From Gemmataceae bacterium (lineage in GTDB: Bacteria; Planctomycetota; Planctomycetia; Gemmatales; Gemmataceae), in contig JAHBXO010000004.1 of NCBI GenBank assembly GCA_019636445.1, forward strand, positions 124,001 to 188,000: DNA of 64,000 nucleotides, given 5' to 3'. Numbering within the stretch: position 1 is the first letter of the stretch; the number at the start of each line of letters is the position of its first letter. Under the pieces are notes generated by a model. The model was not told the origin of the DNA, ran no database searches, and worked only from the letters and a program-made list of their open reading frames with translations. This document shows, piece by piece, positions 34,655-45,605 of the stretch. The translations under genes were made by a program, and so were the position numbers.

Positions 34655-35296
34655 ATGGCCACACCAGGACGGTATCGACTAGGGACACGCATGGCCGAGC
34701 CGCCGTTAACGCGCGCGACGCTGCTCGCCCGAATCCGGGACGGTCGGGACGAGGAGGCTTGGCGGGAGTTCCTGCACCTCTACGGGCCGGTCGTGTACGG
34801 CTTCGCCCGGAATCGCGGCCTGCAGGACGCCGACGCGGCGGACCTGATGCAGGAAGTGCTCCGCAGCGTGGCCCGCAATGCCAACAAGATGGAGTACGAC
34901 CCGAAACGAGGGACATTCCGCGGCTGGCTCTACACCGTCACGCGGAACAAGGTTTACAATTTTCTGAACGGTCAACGGAATCGCCCCAAGGCTGTCGGCG
35001 ACTCGGCTGCCCAGGACCGCCTCGACAGCATCCCCGACCGCAACGGTGATACCGACAACTGGGAACTCGAATACCGCCGGCAACTTTCCGCGAAGGCGAT
35101 GGACCGGGTGAAGGGTGAATTTCAAGACTCGACGTGGAAGGCGTTTTGGGGCACGGCCGTGGACGGCCGCAGTCCGCAGGAAGTGGGTTCGGAGTTGAAA
35201 ATGTCGACCGGGGCGGTGTATGTGGCCAAGAGCCGCGTTATCGCCCGCCTGCGGGACGAAGTGCAGAAACTCGAAGCCGAGGCCGAGCAGTGGTGA
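34655..35296 (+). CDS. ECF-type RNA polymerase sigma factor
   Basis: This 213-residue protein is a group 4 sigma-70 factor. Region 2 is clear (FLHLYGPVVYGFARNRG, ADLMQEVLRSVAR, FRGWLYTVTRNKV), and region 4 lies at about residues 155-205 (FWGTAVDGRSPQEVGSEL, then GAVYVAKSRVIARLRDEV). It redirects RNA polymerase to a small regulon in response to a signal. An alternative ATG at 34691 would remove 12 residues. It ends 35 nt before the kinase gene, which carries a fused zinc-finger anti-sigma-like module; the pair is therefore likely a signalling unit. Confidence 0.93.
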   Translation: MATPGRYRLGTRMAEPPLTRATLLARIRDGRDEEAWREFLHLYGPVVYGFARNRGLQDADAADLMQEVLRSVARNANKMEYDPKRGTFRGWLYTVTRNKVYNFLNGQRNRPKAVGDSAAQDRLDSIPDRNGDTDNWELEYRRQLSAKAMDRVKGEFQDSTWKAFWGTAVDGRSPQEVGSELKMSTGAVYVAKSRVIARLRDEVQKLEAEAEQW

Positions 35297-35331
35297 GGAT
35301 CGCCGCCGCCGCGCCGCCGGAGTGAATGACC

Positions 35332-37632
35332 ATGGCTGTCGAAACCGGAACCGAGACCGCCTGCCCGAACGACGAGGAGTTGCGCCGGCTGGTGCGCGGC
35401 CACCTCACCGACGCCCGGCAAGGCGTACTCTGCGATCACCTCTGCGGCTGCCCCGAATGTCAGGCTCGGCTCGAAGAGATCGCGTCCGACGGCGACAAGC
35501 TCTTTACGGGCTGCATGAAGGAACTCAAGCGCCCGCCCGTTCCCAAGGAATCCGCGTACTGGAGCGCGATTAGCCAGGTCGAAGTCAGCATCACCGGCAC
35601 CCACGTCGATTCCGACGGCGACACGCTGCCGCCGCAACCCGCCGACCGGAATCTCGACTTCCTCGAACCGACCACCACCCCGGGCCGCATCGGCAAGATC
35701 GGCCCGTTCGAGGTCATCGAGGAGGTCGGTCGGGGTGGAATGGGCGTTGTCCTTCGCGCGGTGGATGCCTCGCTGAAGCGTGAGGTCGCGGTCAAGGTTC
35801 TCGATCCGGGGCTTTCCAAGCAGTCGGTGGCGCGGGAGCGATTCTGCCGCGAGGCGCAGGCCGCAGCGAAGGTCGCGCACGAAAACATCGTTGCGGTTCA
35901 CCAGGTCAGCGGCGAGACCGCCGGCGTGCCCTACATCGTCATGCAGTTGGTGAAGGGCAAGACGCTGGAATCGAAGCTCAAGGAGAGCGGCAAGCTCTCC
36001 GTGCCGGAAGTCGTGCAGATCGGCATGCAGGCCGCCGCCGGCCTCGCCGCCGCCCATGAACACTCCCTCATCCACCGCGACATCAAGCCCGCGAACATCC
36101 TCATCGAAGACGCTACGAACAAGGTCAAACTCACGGACTTCGGTCTGGCCCGCGCCGAAGAGGACGCCAAGCTCACCCGGACCGGCTTCGTTGCCGGTAC
36201 GCCCCTTTACATGGCACCGGAGCAGGCTCGCGGCGAAACCGTCGATGTCCGCTCGGACCTCTTCAGCCTTGGTTCGGTCCTCTACGAATCGCTCACGGGC
36301 AAGCCCGCGTTCGACGCCAAGACGCCGCTCATGGTCCTGCGCCGTCTGACCGATGAACACCACGAACCGCTACACGTGGCCGTGCCCGATGTGCCCGAAT
36401 GGTTCGAAGACATCATCGACAAGCTTCTTGAAAAAGATCCTTCCAAGCGCTACCAGAAGGCCTCGGATCTCGCGGCCGACCTGAACGCCAAGTGGGAATG
36501 CATCAAGGGGCTTTCCCAGGAGAAAGTGGAAGCTTGCCCGATCCAGCCCTCGCGGATGATCCGCGGCCTGACGCGCCGAGGATCGTCCCGCCGGTTGTTC
36601 GCCGCGCTGGCGGCGATCTTCCTCCTCGGTGTCGGACTCGGCGCATTCGGAGCCTGGGCTGTTCTACCCCGAGGTTCTGCTCCCCAATCCGATCCCGGTC
36701 ACAAAGAACTCGCGATGACCTCGCGTCTGACGGGGCCGGTCTGGTCGATCTCTTCATCGCGCGACGGGAAGACCATTGTCGCCGGTCTCGAAGACGGACA
36801 GGTCGTCATTTGGGATGTCGGCAACGGTGGCACCGTCACCAGTTTTCCCGCACATGAAGGCACGGTCTGGTCGGTGGACCTCTCCGAAGACGGCGGCATG
36901 CTGATCACGTCCAGCGACGATGGAACCGTTAAATACTGGAACATCAGCTCCGGACAGCCTGTTCGTACTATCAACAACGAGCGTTCGGTCCGCTCGGCGG
37001 CCCTGAACCGCTCTCTCGACAAAGTCGTGACCGGCGACCGGGTCGGCGCGGTCCGCTTGTGGAAACTTGCGGACCCCAAAGTCCCGGTCTTCGACTTCAT
37101 GCACAAGGGTGTGATCAACGCCGTGGCGTTCGCACACGAGAAGCCGCTTGTGGCGTCGGCCAGTTCCAACAAGACCGCGGTCTTGTGGAACATCGACGAA
37201 TCGGTCGAACTCAAGACCGACAAACGTGCAGTCCACAATCTGCGTGGTCACGAAGGGCCGGTCTACAGCGTGGCGTTTTCGCCCGACGACGAGATTTTGG
37301 CGACGGCGAGTTGGGACCACAGCATCATGCTCTGGAATACCTCCACCGGAAAAAAAATCGGAGCGATCAAAGACGCCCATGAAGAAGGAATCTGGTCCAT
37401 CGCCTTTGCCTGCTGCGGAAAGGTTCTGGCCACTGCCGGACAGGACGGTCTTGTGAAGATCTGGAACATTGAAAAGCTACCGTTGGATGGCAGCAGCGAG
37501 AAAGCCGCGCCGATCCTCACGCTATCGCGCCATCAGGGAACGGTCCACACGGTTCACTTTACGGCCGACGGCAAACACCTACTGACCGGCGGACGTGATG
37601 GAACCATTCGCCTCTGGAAACTGAAAGACTGA
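35332..37632 (+). CDS. Zinc-finger/Ser-Thr kinase/WD40 fusion, ECF-linked
   Basis: This 766-residue membrane protein has, in order: an anti-sigma-type zinc finger (H36-x3-C40-x2-C43); a Hanks-type kinase (glycine loop GRGGMG from about 133, K155, HRDIKPAN with D250, DFG at 269-271, APE at about 296); one membrane helix (about 422-444); and a C-terminal seven-repeat WD40 propeller (about 465-766) ending IRLWKL. All catalytic residues are intact. The propeller would face the periplasm and may sense a ligand. The fused finger suggests it holds or modulates the ECF sigma factor encoded upstream. The ATG at 35332 is favoured over 35326 because GGAG is 9 nt upstream. Confidence 0.93.
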   Translation: MAVETGTETACPNDEELRRLVRGHLTDARQGVLCDHLCGCPECQARLEEIASDGDKLFTGCMKELKRPPVPKESAYWSAISQVEVSITGTHVDSDGDTLPPQPADRNLDFLEPTTTPGRIGKIGPFEVIEEVGRGGMGVVLRAVDASLKREVAVKVLDPGLSKQSVARERFCREAQAAAKVAHENIVAVHQVSGETAGVPYIVMQLVKGKTLESKLKESGKLSVPEVVQIGMQAAAGLAAAHEHSLIHRDIKPANILIEDATNKVKLTDFGLARAEEDAKLTRTGFVAGTPLYMAPEQARGETVDVRSDLFSLGSVLYESLTGKPAFDAKTPLMVLRRLTDEHHEPLHVAVPDVPEWFEDIIDKLLEKDPSKRYQKASDLAADLNAKWECIKGLSQEKVEACPIQPSRMIRGLTRRGSSRRLFAALAAIFLLGVGLGAFGAWAVLPRGSAPQSDPGHKELAMTSRLTGPVWSISSSRDGKTIVAGLEDGQVVIWDVGNGGTVTSFPAHEGTVWSVDLSEDGGMLITSSDDGTVKYWNISSGQPVRTINNERSVRSAALNRSLDKVVTGDRVGAVRLWKLADPKVPVFDFMHKGVINAVAFAHEKPLVASASSNKTAVLWNIDESVELKTDKRAVHNLRGHEGPVYSVAFSPDDEILATASWDHSIMLWNTSTGKKIGAIKDAHEEGIWSIAFACCGKVLATAGQDGLVKIWNIEKLPLDGSSEKAAPILTLSRHQGTVHTVHFTADGKHLLTGGRDGTIRLWKLKD

Positions 37633-37637
37633 CGCCC

Positions 37638-38558
37638 ATGAGTTCGCGCTTCGCGGGGCTGATCGCGGCCCCGTTCACGCCGTTCCACGCCGACGGCTCC
37701 TTGAACCTCGCCCGCATTCCCGACCAGGCCGCCGCCCTACGCGATTCGCGCGTGGGCGGTGCGTTCGTCTGCGGCACCACCGGCGAAAGCGCGTCGCTAA
37801 CCCAGACGGAACGAAAGGCCGTCGCCGAGGCTTGGATGGCCGCTGCCGGTCCGCTGAAGATCATCGTGCACGCCGGACATACGAGCGCCGCGGAGGCGTG
37901 CGAACTGGCCGCCCATGCCGCCACAATCGGTGCCGCGGGCGTCGCCGTGACGGCTCCCTATTACTTCCGGCCCACCGGCCCTGCGGAACTGGTCGAATAC
38001 CTGGCCGAAGTGGCCTCCGCCGCGCCGTCGTTGCCGTTCTACTATTACGACATCCCCTCCACGACCGGCGTTCTGATGCCGACTGCCGACGTGCTTCGTC
38101 GTGCCATCAAACGGATCCCGAACTTCGCCGGCGTCAAGTTCTCGAACCCGGACTTGCTCTCGCTGCAGGAGTGCATTCAACTCGAAGGCGGGAAATACGA
38201 AGCGATGTTCGGCGTGGACGAGTATCTGCTCGCGGCCGTCGTGCTGGGGGCGACCGGCGCGGTGGGCAGCACCTACAACTACGCCGCGCCGACCTATCAC
38301 CGCATGTTGGATGCGCTCCGCGCGGGCGACCTCGACGCCGCTCGCCGCCATCAATTCGCCAGCGCGCAACTCGTGCGGGCGCTCATCGACTTTGGCGGCC
38401 TTCGCGCCGGCAAGGCGATCATGGCCATGATCGGCTTGGATTGTGGTCCTGTGCGCACGCCATTGCGGAAAATGACACCCGACGACGACGCCAAGCTTTT
38501 CGACCGTTTGAAGGGACTCGACATCTTCTCCGCGCCGCTGCGCGAACCGAAGAAGTAG
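37638..38558 (+). CDS. Dihydrodipicolinate synthase/N-acetylneuraminate lyase family aldolase
   Basis: This 306-residue TIM-barrel class I aldolase has the motif CGTTGES near residue 42, the catalytic tyrosine in YYYDIPSTTG and the Schiff-base lysine in GVKFSNPD. The sequence looks nearer to N-acetylneuraminate lyase-like members than to lysine-pathway DapA, but the exact substrate is open. It is cytoplasmic. It begins 5 nt after the kinase stop, an arrangement that suggests read-through, although the functions appear unrelated. Confidence 0.88.
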   Translation: MSSRFAGLIAAPFTPFHADGSLNLARIPDQAAALRDSRVGGAFVCGTTGESASLTQTERKAVAEAWMAAAGPLKIIVHAGHTSAAEACELAAHAATIGAAGVAVTAPYYFRPTGPAELVEYLAEVASAAPSLPFYYYDIPSTTGVLMPTADVLRRAIKRIPNFAGVKFSNPDLLSLQECIQLEGGKYEAMFGVDEYLLAAVVLGATGAVGSTYNYAAPTYHRMLDALRAGDLDAARRHQFASAQLVRALIDFGGLRAGKAIMAMIGLDCGPVRTPLRKMTPDDDAKLFDRLKGLDIFSAPLREPKK

Positions 38559-38598
38559 GGCGGGACGGACCGAGGCTCCTCGCCGACCCGCCCGCGTT

Positions 38599-40938
38599 TC
38601 ACCACGCCCCGCCGTCGATTCCTTCGCCGACCCATACTGCCATCGCCGGTACAGGATCGCACCACTCGACCTCGACCGTTTCGGCGGCCACCGGCGCGGC
38701 CGATTCTTCGAACTCGGCCGGTTCGCTCAATTGCGCTGGAGCCGGTATCAGTTCGATCGGGGCTTCCCCTTCGAATGCGAACATCAGCGCCATGGCGGGC
38801 AAGGCCTCTCCGGAGATCGCCTCGCCATCGCGCATCCCGAACATCACCACCCGCTGCATGCCGTTGGTGCCGGTCACGATCAGCGAGAACGCCGTCAGGC
38901 TGCCGGTGTCCTGCCGGGCCGTGTCCTGAACGGTAAGCGACCAGGTGCCGCGGGCGTTGAGGCCGTCGAAGGTGGTCAGCGTCGTTTCCGGCCGGTAGGT
39001 GCCGGAAAACGGGGCCGCTCCGTTGGCGATCGACGTGGCCGATTCGTCGTCGATGGTCGTCGCGTTGAAGTTGTTCGCGCTCCCGCCGCGCCGGTTCACG
39101 AGAGTGGCCGACTGCCCGCCCGGACCGACGAGTCGGATTACGAGATCGCTGTCGTAGGTGTGCGAGATGCTGAACCGCACGTTCACGTCCGCGATCGTGA
39201 TGTCCTGATTGATCGCCAGTTTCGCGGTGGTGGTGGAGAGGTCGCGGATCGCGAGCGGCAGCCCGCCGGCCGAGAAGGTCTGTGTCGTCGGCGTCGCGAG
39301 CGTACGGGTGAGCGTGAATCGGTCGCCGGGGTTCTCGCCGTTGACGCCGTTGGCGTTCTGGTCCATCGGGTTGCCGGCGAGGTCGCGGATGTCCGGGCCG
39401 AGCACGAGCGTGTAGACACCTCCGACGGTTTGCGTGGCGAAGGTCAGGTCGAACTGCGTGCCGTTCGTGCCCGCCACGGGGGCGACGCCGGTGACGGTGA
39501 GCGCGCCGCTTGGCCCCGTGAAACTCACGATGTCGCCGGTCGTGAAGGTCGTCGGATTGATCGCTTCACTGAAAGTCAGCCGTGCGCCGGTCAAGGTCGT
39601 CGTGCCGTTAAAGGTTCCCGCGGTGACGCGGGCGCCGGCGAGGTCCGCGGGCGGCGGGGGCGGTGGGGGCGATGTCGTGGCGATCAGCGCACCGACGTTG
39701 AGCCGCTTGCCGCCCTGCACGACTGACGTAAGCCCCGACACCGTATCGGCTGTGGATTTCAGCAAGTCGATTACTTCCGTCGCCGTCTTGTTCGGGTTGG
39801 CGTCCCAGTACAGGGCGATGGCACCGGCGACGTGCGGCGCGGCCATCGACGTGCCGCTGAAGGTGCTGTAGGTGTTGTTCGGCGTCGTGCTGAGGATGCT
39901 CGACCCCGGCGCGGCGATGTCGACGGTGGTCGCACCGAAATTCGAGAAGCTCGAGCGCGCGTCGGTACTCGTTGTCGACGCGACGGCGACGACGTTCGCG
40001 AGGGCGTAGCTGGCCGGATAGCTGGGCGTGACATCGATGTTGACGTTTTCGTTCCCGGCGGCGGCGACGAAGATATGCCCCTTCGCTTGAGCGGCCTGGA
40101 TGGCGTTGAAAAGTGTGCTGCTGTACCCGCCGCCGCCCCAGCTGTTGTTCGACACCCTCGCGCCGCGCGCCACCGCGTAGTTGAGCGCCTCGACGGCGTC
40201 GCTGGTGGAACCGCTGCCCGTGGACGAGAGGAACTTGAGCGCCATGATCTTGACGCCCCAGTTCACCCCGGCGACGCCGACGCCGTTGTTGCCGACAGCG
40301 CCGATGGTGCCAGCGACGTGGGTGCCGTGGCCGTTGTCGTCGAACGGGTTGCCGGAGTTCGCGCCGATGAAGTTCGCGCCGAAGTAGTCGTCGACGATGC
40401 CGTTGCCGTCGTTGTCAATGCCGTCGCCGTTGATCTCGCCCGGGTTCCGCCACATGTTGGCGGCGAGGTCCGGGTGGTTGTAGTCGACGCCGCTGTCGAT
40501 GACGGCGACAACGAAGTTGCCGGAACCGGTCGTGGTGTCCCACGCGGCCGGCGCGTTAATCTTCGCCATTCCGTAGAGGCTCGGATACGAGGGGTCGTTC
40601 GGCGTGCGTTGAAGCTGGATCGTGTAATCCGGTTCGGCCGCGACGACGCCGGGAATGCCGGAGTAATAGGTGATCGCTTCGCCGGACGCGATGCCGGTGT
40701 CGAGCGTGATGGAATAGATGCCGAAGCCGACGTGGCGGACCTCGGAGGCGAACGGTGCGGAGAGGATCGAGGCGGCGGATTCGCCGAGCGCGGTGACGAC
40801 GTTGATGCGGTCGGCCGGGGATTCGACGATGGCCAGATTCGCGGCGAAAGGGTCGGCAAATCCGGCGGGGGTGGTACGGTCTTCGAGGTGCTCGATGGCC
40901 AGACGGGTGCGGCGGAGCGCGGACCTGCGGGTGCGCAT
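38599..40938 (-). CDS. Secreted subtilisin-like protease (S8) with P-domain
   Basis: This 779-residue protein begins with the LEHLEDRTTPA-type motif (about residues 16-25) found at the N-terminus of many exported planctomycete proteins. A propeptide-like region follows. The S8 triad is intact: D148 in VIDSG, H204 in GHGTHVAG and S364 in GTSMAAPH, with the oxyanion Asn in AAGNEN. Downstream are an Ig-like/SbsA-type domain (about 440-560), then a proprotein-convertase P-domain (about 570-690; FSISHTYDSDLVIRL, GTWSLTVQD). The last 90 residues are acidic and Pro/Ala-rich. AAGGA 8 nt before the ATG at 40938 supports the start. Confidence 0.92.
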   Translation of the reverse strand: MRTRRSALRRTRLAIEHLEDRTTPAGFADPFAANLAIVESPADRINVVTALGESAASILSAPFASEVRHVGFGIYSITLDTGIASGEAITYYSGIPGVVAAEPDYTIQLQRTPNDPSYPSLYGMAKINAPAAWDTTTGSGNFVVAVIDSGVDYNHPDLAANMWRNPGEINGDGIDNDGNGIVDDYFGANFIGANSGNPFDDNGHGTHVAGTIGAVGNNGVGVAGVNWGVKIMALKFLSSTGSGSTSDAVEALNYAVARGARVSNNSWGGGGYSSTLFNAIQAAQAKGHIFVAAAGNENVNIDVTPSYPASYALANVVAVASTTSTDARSSFSNFGATTVDIAAPGSSILSTTPNNTYSTFSGTSMAAPHVAGAIALYWDANPNKTATEVIDLLKSTADTVSGLTSVVQGGKRLNVGALIATTSPPPPPPPADLAGARVTAGTFNGTTTLTGARLTFSEAINPTTFTTGDIVSFTGPSGALTVTGVAPVAGTNGTQFDLTFATQTVGGVYTLVLGPDIRDLAGNPMDQNANGVNGENPGDRFTLTRTLATPTTQTFSAGGLPLAIRDLSTTTAKLAINQDITIADVNVRFSISHTYDSDLVIRLVGPGGQSATLVNRRGGSANNFNATTIDDESATSIANGAAPFSGTYRPETTLTTFDGLNARGTWSLTVQDTARQDTGSLTAFSLIVTGTNGMQRVVMFGMRDGEAISGEALPAMALMFAFEGEAPIELIPAPAQLSEPAEFEESAAPVAAETVEVEWCDPVPAMAVWVGEGIDGGAW

Positions 40939-41114
40939 GCGGTCATCCTTGTAGGAAAGAGATGGTGGACGAACCGGGGGAATCAATGGAGCGATTGGTG
41001 AGTCAGATGGTAACGATACGCGGGCCGATTCGAAATGGATTTCGGGCGGTTGTCAAGAAAGAATGGAAATTCCGCCTGGCTTTGCGGTTGCCGCGAGAAT
41101 TCTCCGATGCCGTG

Positions 41115-42860
<1,746 letters not shown>

Positions 42861-42889
42861 GGGTGCGCTCCCCCTCCACGGCTCCGCCG

Positions 42890-43633
42890 TTACTTCGTCT
42901 TTCCCTTCGTCCACGCGAGGTGCACCTTGGCGACGTCCCACATGTAGTGGCTGATGACGTACTTCTCCACGGCCGGCGTCAGGTGTTCGACCACCTTCTT
43001 GTCGTTCCCCTCGGATTCGTACCAGAGCGCGACGTAGAGGTGGCCATAGAAGCGAGCTTCCTTCCCGGCTTCGGACTTCTCGTCCACCTTGTTGGCGGCG
43101 GCCATCACGTCCTCCGCCTTCAGCTTGCCGGCGAACAGTTTCTGGATCTCCGCCATCGGCACCCGGGGATCCTTCGTCACGTCGATCAACTCCTTCGCGG
43201 CTTTCTCCTTGCCGATCACCTTGACGTTGCAGAGATAGTGCCAAACCGCGTTCTCCACGTCCTGCGGGTTCACGGTCTTGTGGGTCTCGAACTGTTTGAC
43301 GCCTTCCTTGTGCTTGCCGGCGTAGTAATACGCGATGCCGCGCCGCCAATGTTCCGGCTCAAGCTTGGGATTGGCTTTCAGGTAGACATCGAAGTCCGCG
43401 ATGGCTTCGCTGAACTTCCCGAGCTTCAGGTACGAGTCGCCGCGGCGGTCGAAGACGAGGGGCGTATTGCCGTCGGCCTTGATCGATTCGGTGAACGCTT
43501 CAACGGCCTTGTCGTGCTCGCGCTTCGCGGCGTGGGCGACCGCTTTCTGGAATGCGGCCTCGGCGGCCTTCTCGTCCGCTCGCGCCATCGAAACGGACAA
43601 CGCGATCACGGTGATGGACATGGCGATGCGCAC
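42890..43633 (-). CDS. Exported TPR-repeat protein
   Basis: This 247-residue protein has a signal peptide (VRIAMSITVIALSVSMARA) and at least three tetratricopeptide repeats in the first 130 residues (AKREHDKAVEAFTESIKAD, LGKFSEAIADFDVYLKAN, YAGKHKEGVKQFETH). The rest is helical. TPR proteins mediate protein-protein contacts; a role with the kinase encoded 29 nt downstream is plausible. The GTG at 43633 is preferred; an ATG at 43621 would shorten the signal peptide. It is divergent from the FKBP cluster. Confidence 0.82.
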   Translation of the reverse strand: MRIAMSITVIALSVSMARADEKAAEAAFQKAVAHAAKREHDKAVEAFTESIKADGNTPLVFDRRGDSYLKLGKFSEAIADFDVYLKANPKLEPEHWRRGIAYYYAGKHKEGVKQFETHKTVNPQDVENAVWHYLCNVKVIGKEKAAKELIDVTKDPRVPMAEIQKLFAGKLKAEDVMAAANKVDEKSEAGKEARFYGHLYVALWYESEGNDKKVVEHLTPAVEKYVISHYMWDVAKVHLAWTKGKTK

Positions 43634-43687
43634 GGCGGGTTCCCCGGAAGATGAACCGCTCCCGGAGGACACTCGCCCCCGCGCGGC

Positions 43688-43693
43688 TACAAT
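43688..43693 (+). promoter_or_regulatory. -10-like element (TACAAT) of the FKBP cluster
   Basis: TACAAT ends 32 nt before the ATG at 43726. No good -35 is apparent. Confidence 0.35.
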
Positions 43694-43725
43694 GGAACGA
43701 ACCATATACGCGGAGCAGTCTATCC

Positions 43726-44301
43726 ATGAGCGATCGGCCCAACAAGGAACAGATGATGAAGATCGTCGTTCCCGCCCTCGCGATCTCGGTAGCCCTCGTG
43801 ATCATCGGTCTCCTGATCGGCATGCAGGGGGACAAGGACGAACCCAAGCAAGATCCGACAAAACGAGGCCCCCAGGCGCTGCGATCGACGGCCGGTCCGG
43901 CCGAGAATGACGACGGCATGGTCGACAGCGCCCCGCCGGCCGATGCGCCCGAATGGAAGGACATCGGCAACGGCCTCAAAATATGGGACGTGAAGGAGGG
44001 CGATGGGGAGCCGTGCCGGCCGGGAGCCGACGTGACGATGCACTACGCGGGATGGTTGCTCAACGGCACCCTGTTCGACAGCAGCCGCGCGAAGCTCAAA
44101 CCCGATCGCGGCCAGGCGTTCTCCGCGTCACTCGCCGGCGGGTTGATCGAAGGATGGATGAAAGGGGTTCCGGGCATGAAACCGGGTGGCATTCGCCGAC
44201 TCTACATCCCGTTCCCGATGGCCTATGGCGAAAACGGCCGCCCCGGCATTCCACCCCGCGCCGACCTGATCTTCGAAATCAAACTGATCTCCGCCCGATA
44301 A
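43726..44301 (+). CDS. Membrane-anchored FKBP-type peptidyl-prolyl isomerase
   Basis: This 191-residue protein has one membrane helix (about residues 12-32, IVVPALAISVALVIIGLLIG), an acidic linker, and a C-terminal FKBP domain (about 85-191). The active-site residues are visible: HYAGW, LFDSS, the GWMKGVPGMKPGG loop, the conserved Tyr in AYGENG, and the final strand LIFEIKLI. It catalyses cis-trans isomerisation of prolyl bonds, probably at the outer face of the cytoplasmic membrane. It is the first of three consecutive FKBP genes, 27 nt before the next. Confidence 0.92.
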   Translation: MSDRPNKEQMMKIVVPALAISVALVIIGLLIGMQGDKDEPKQDPTKRGPQALRSTAGPAENDDGMVDSAPPADAPEWKDIGNGLKIWDVKEGDGEPCRPGADVTMHYAGWLLNGTLFDSSRAKLKPDRGQAFSASLAGGLIEGWMKGVPGMKPGGIRRLYIPFPMAYGENGRPGIPPRADLIFEIKLISAR

Positions 44302-44328
44302 CCGTCGATCCCTCCGAGAGGTTTCTCG

Positions 44329-45135
44329 ATGCTCCGTGTTCTACTGGCGTGCTCCGCGATGCTGATCGCCGGCGTGGCCGCGGCCGAAGACAAAAAGATC
44401 GCCCCGAAACTCCCGCCCCTCGATGCCAAGGAGTGGAAGGAACTCAAGGACGCCGATGGCCTGAAGTTCTGGGACGTGAAGGAAGGCAAGGGCGAGGCGA
44501 CCACGGCGAATGCCCTCGTCACCATCCACTACACCGGGTGGTTCACCGATGGCGCGGTGTTCGACAGCAGCGTCACTCGCGAGAAGAAAGCGACCTTCCC
44601 ACTCTCGCGGCTGATCCCGGGCTGGCAGAAGGGGATTCCCGGCATGAAGCCCGGCGGCGTGCGTCGTCTTCACATTCCGTGGAAGCTCGCCTACGGCGAA
44701 GAAGGCCGGCCGCCACGCATTCCCGCGAAGGCCGATTTGATCTTCGAGATTGAACTGTTCGAAGCGCACAACGTGCCAAAGGCGGACGCGAAGGAATGGA
44801 AGGAAGTGGCCGGCGTCGCGGGGTTGAAGCAGTGGGACCTGACCGAAGGCAAGGGCAATGGTGCCAAGCCCGATGCGACCGTAACGATTCATTACACCGG
44901 ATGGACCCTCGACGGCAAAGTGTTCGACTCGAGCGTCCAGCGGGACGAAAAGGCCGAATTCCCGCTCGCTGATCTGATTCAAGGCTGGCAGAAGGGCATC
45001 CCCGGCATGAAGCCCGGCGGTGTGCGCTATCTCTATATCCCCTGGAATCTGGCCTACGGCGAAGCCGGTAGCCCGCCGACGATTCCCGCGAAGGCCGACC
45101 TGATTTTCCGAATCGAACTGTTCGAATCGAAGTAG
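44329..45135 (+). CDS. Exported tandem-domain FKBP peptidyl-prolyl isomerase
   Basis: This 268-residue protein has a signal peptide (MLRVLLACSAMLIAGVAAA) and two FKBP domains (about 35-145 and 155-268). Both keep the aromatic pocket: HYTGW, VFDSS, GWQKGIPGMKPGGV, AYGE and a terminal IELFE strand. The two domains are very alike, implying internal duplication. It should act as a periplasmic folding helper. GAGAGG lies about 8 nt before the ATG. It is the middle gene of the FKBP cluster. Confidence 0.93.
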   Translation: MLRVLLACSAMLIAGVAAAEDKKIAPKLPPLDAKEWKELKDADGLKFWDVKEGKGEATTANALVTIHYTGWFTDGAVFDSSVTREKKATFPLSRLIPGWQKGIPGMKPGGVRRLHIPWKLAYGEEGRPPRIPAKADLIFEIELFEAHNVPKADAKEWKEVAGVAGLKQWDLTEGKGNGAKPDATVTIHYTGWTLDGKVFDSSVQRDEKAEFPLADLIQGWQKGIPGMKPGGVRYLYIPWNLAYGEAGSPPTIPAKADLIFRIELFESK

Positions 45136-45192
45136 TTTCTTCATCCCCGGTGGGCCACGGCGACGCGGCCCACCCTACCGAAAGTATTTGCC

Positions 45193-45549
45193 ATGCAATT
45201 TCCGACGATCGACGGACCCGAGTGGAAGGACATCGGCGGTGGTCTCAAGCTTTGGGATGTGACCGAAGGCAGCGGCACCGCCGTGCCCGCCGGCGCGACC
45301 GTGACCTGCCACTACACCGGCTGGCTCACCGACGGCACCAAGTTCGACAGCAGCGTCGATCGTGGCCAACCGATCTCCTTTCCGCTCTCCGGCGTCATCG
45401 CCGGCTGGCAAAAAGGGATTCCCGGCATGAAGCCCGGCGGTACGCGCCGCCTCCTGATCCCCGGACCGATGGCCTACGGCGCCCGCGGCATCCCCGGCAC
45501 GATCCCGCCGAACGCCACCCTGGTCTTCGAAGTGACTCTCGTGAAGTGA
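45193..45549 (+). CDS. Single-domain cytoplasmic FKBP isomerase
   Basis: This 118-residue protein is a minimal FKBP12-like domain without signal peptide. It has HYTGWLTDGTKFDSS, GWQKGIPGMKPGGTRR and AYGARG, and ends ATLVFEVTLVK, so every pocket residue is present. It is probably cytoplasmic. It is the third member of the cluster, giving four FKBP domains in 1.8 kb targeted to membrane, periplasm and cytoplasm. Confidence 0.93.
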   Translation: MQFPTIDGPEWKDIGGGLKLWDVTEGSGTAVPAGATVTCHYTGWLTDGTKFDSSVDRGQPISFPLSGVIAGWQKGIPGMKPGGTRRLLIPGPMAYGARGIPGTIPPNATLVFEVTLVK

Positions 45550-45558
45550 TCCGCACCG

Positions 45559-45584
45559 GGCCGGGCTGCATTCGCCGCCCGGCC
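45559..45584. terminator. Terminator-like hairpin between convergent genes
   Basis: An 8-bp stem (GGCCGGGC/GCCCGGCC) with a 10-nt loop follows the last FKBP gene. No long T-run follows. Confidence 0.4.
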
Positions 45585-45605
45585 TCCTCCCACGGCCATT
45601 GCCCA

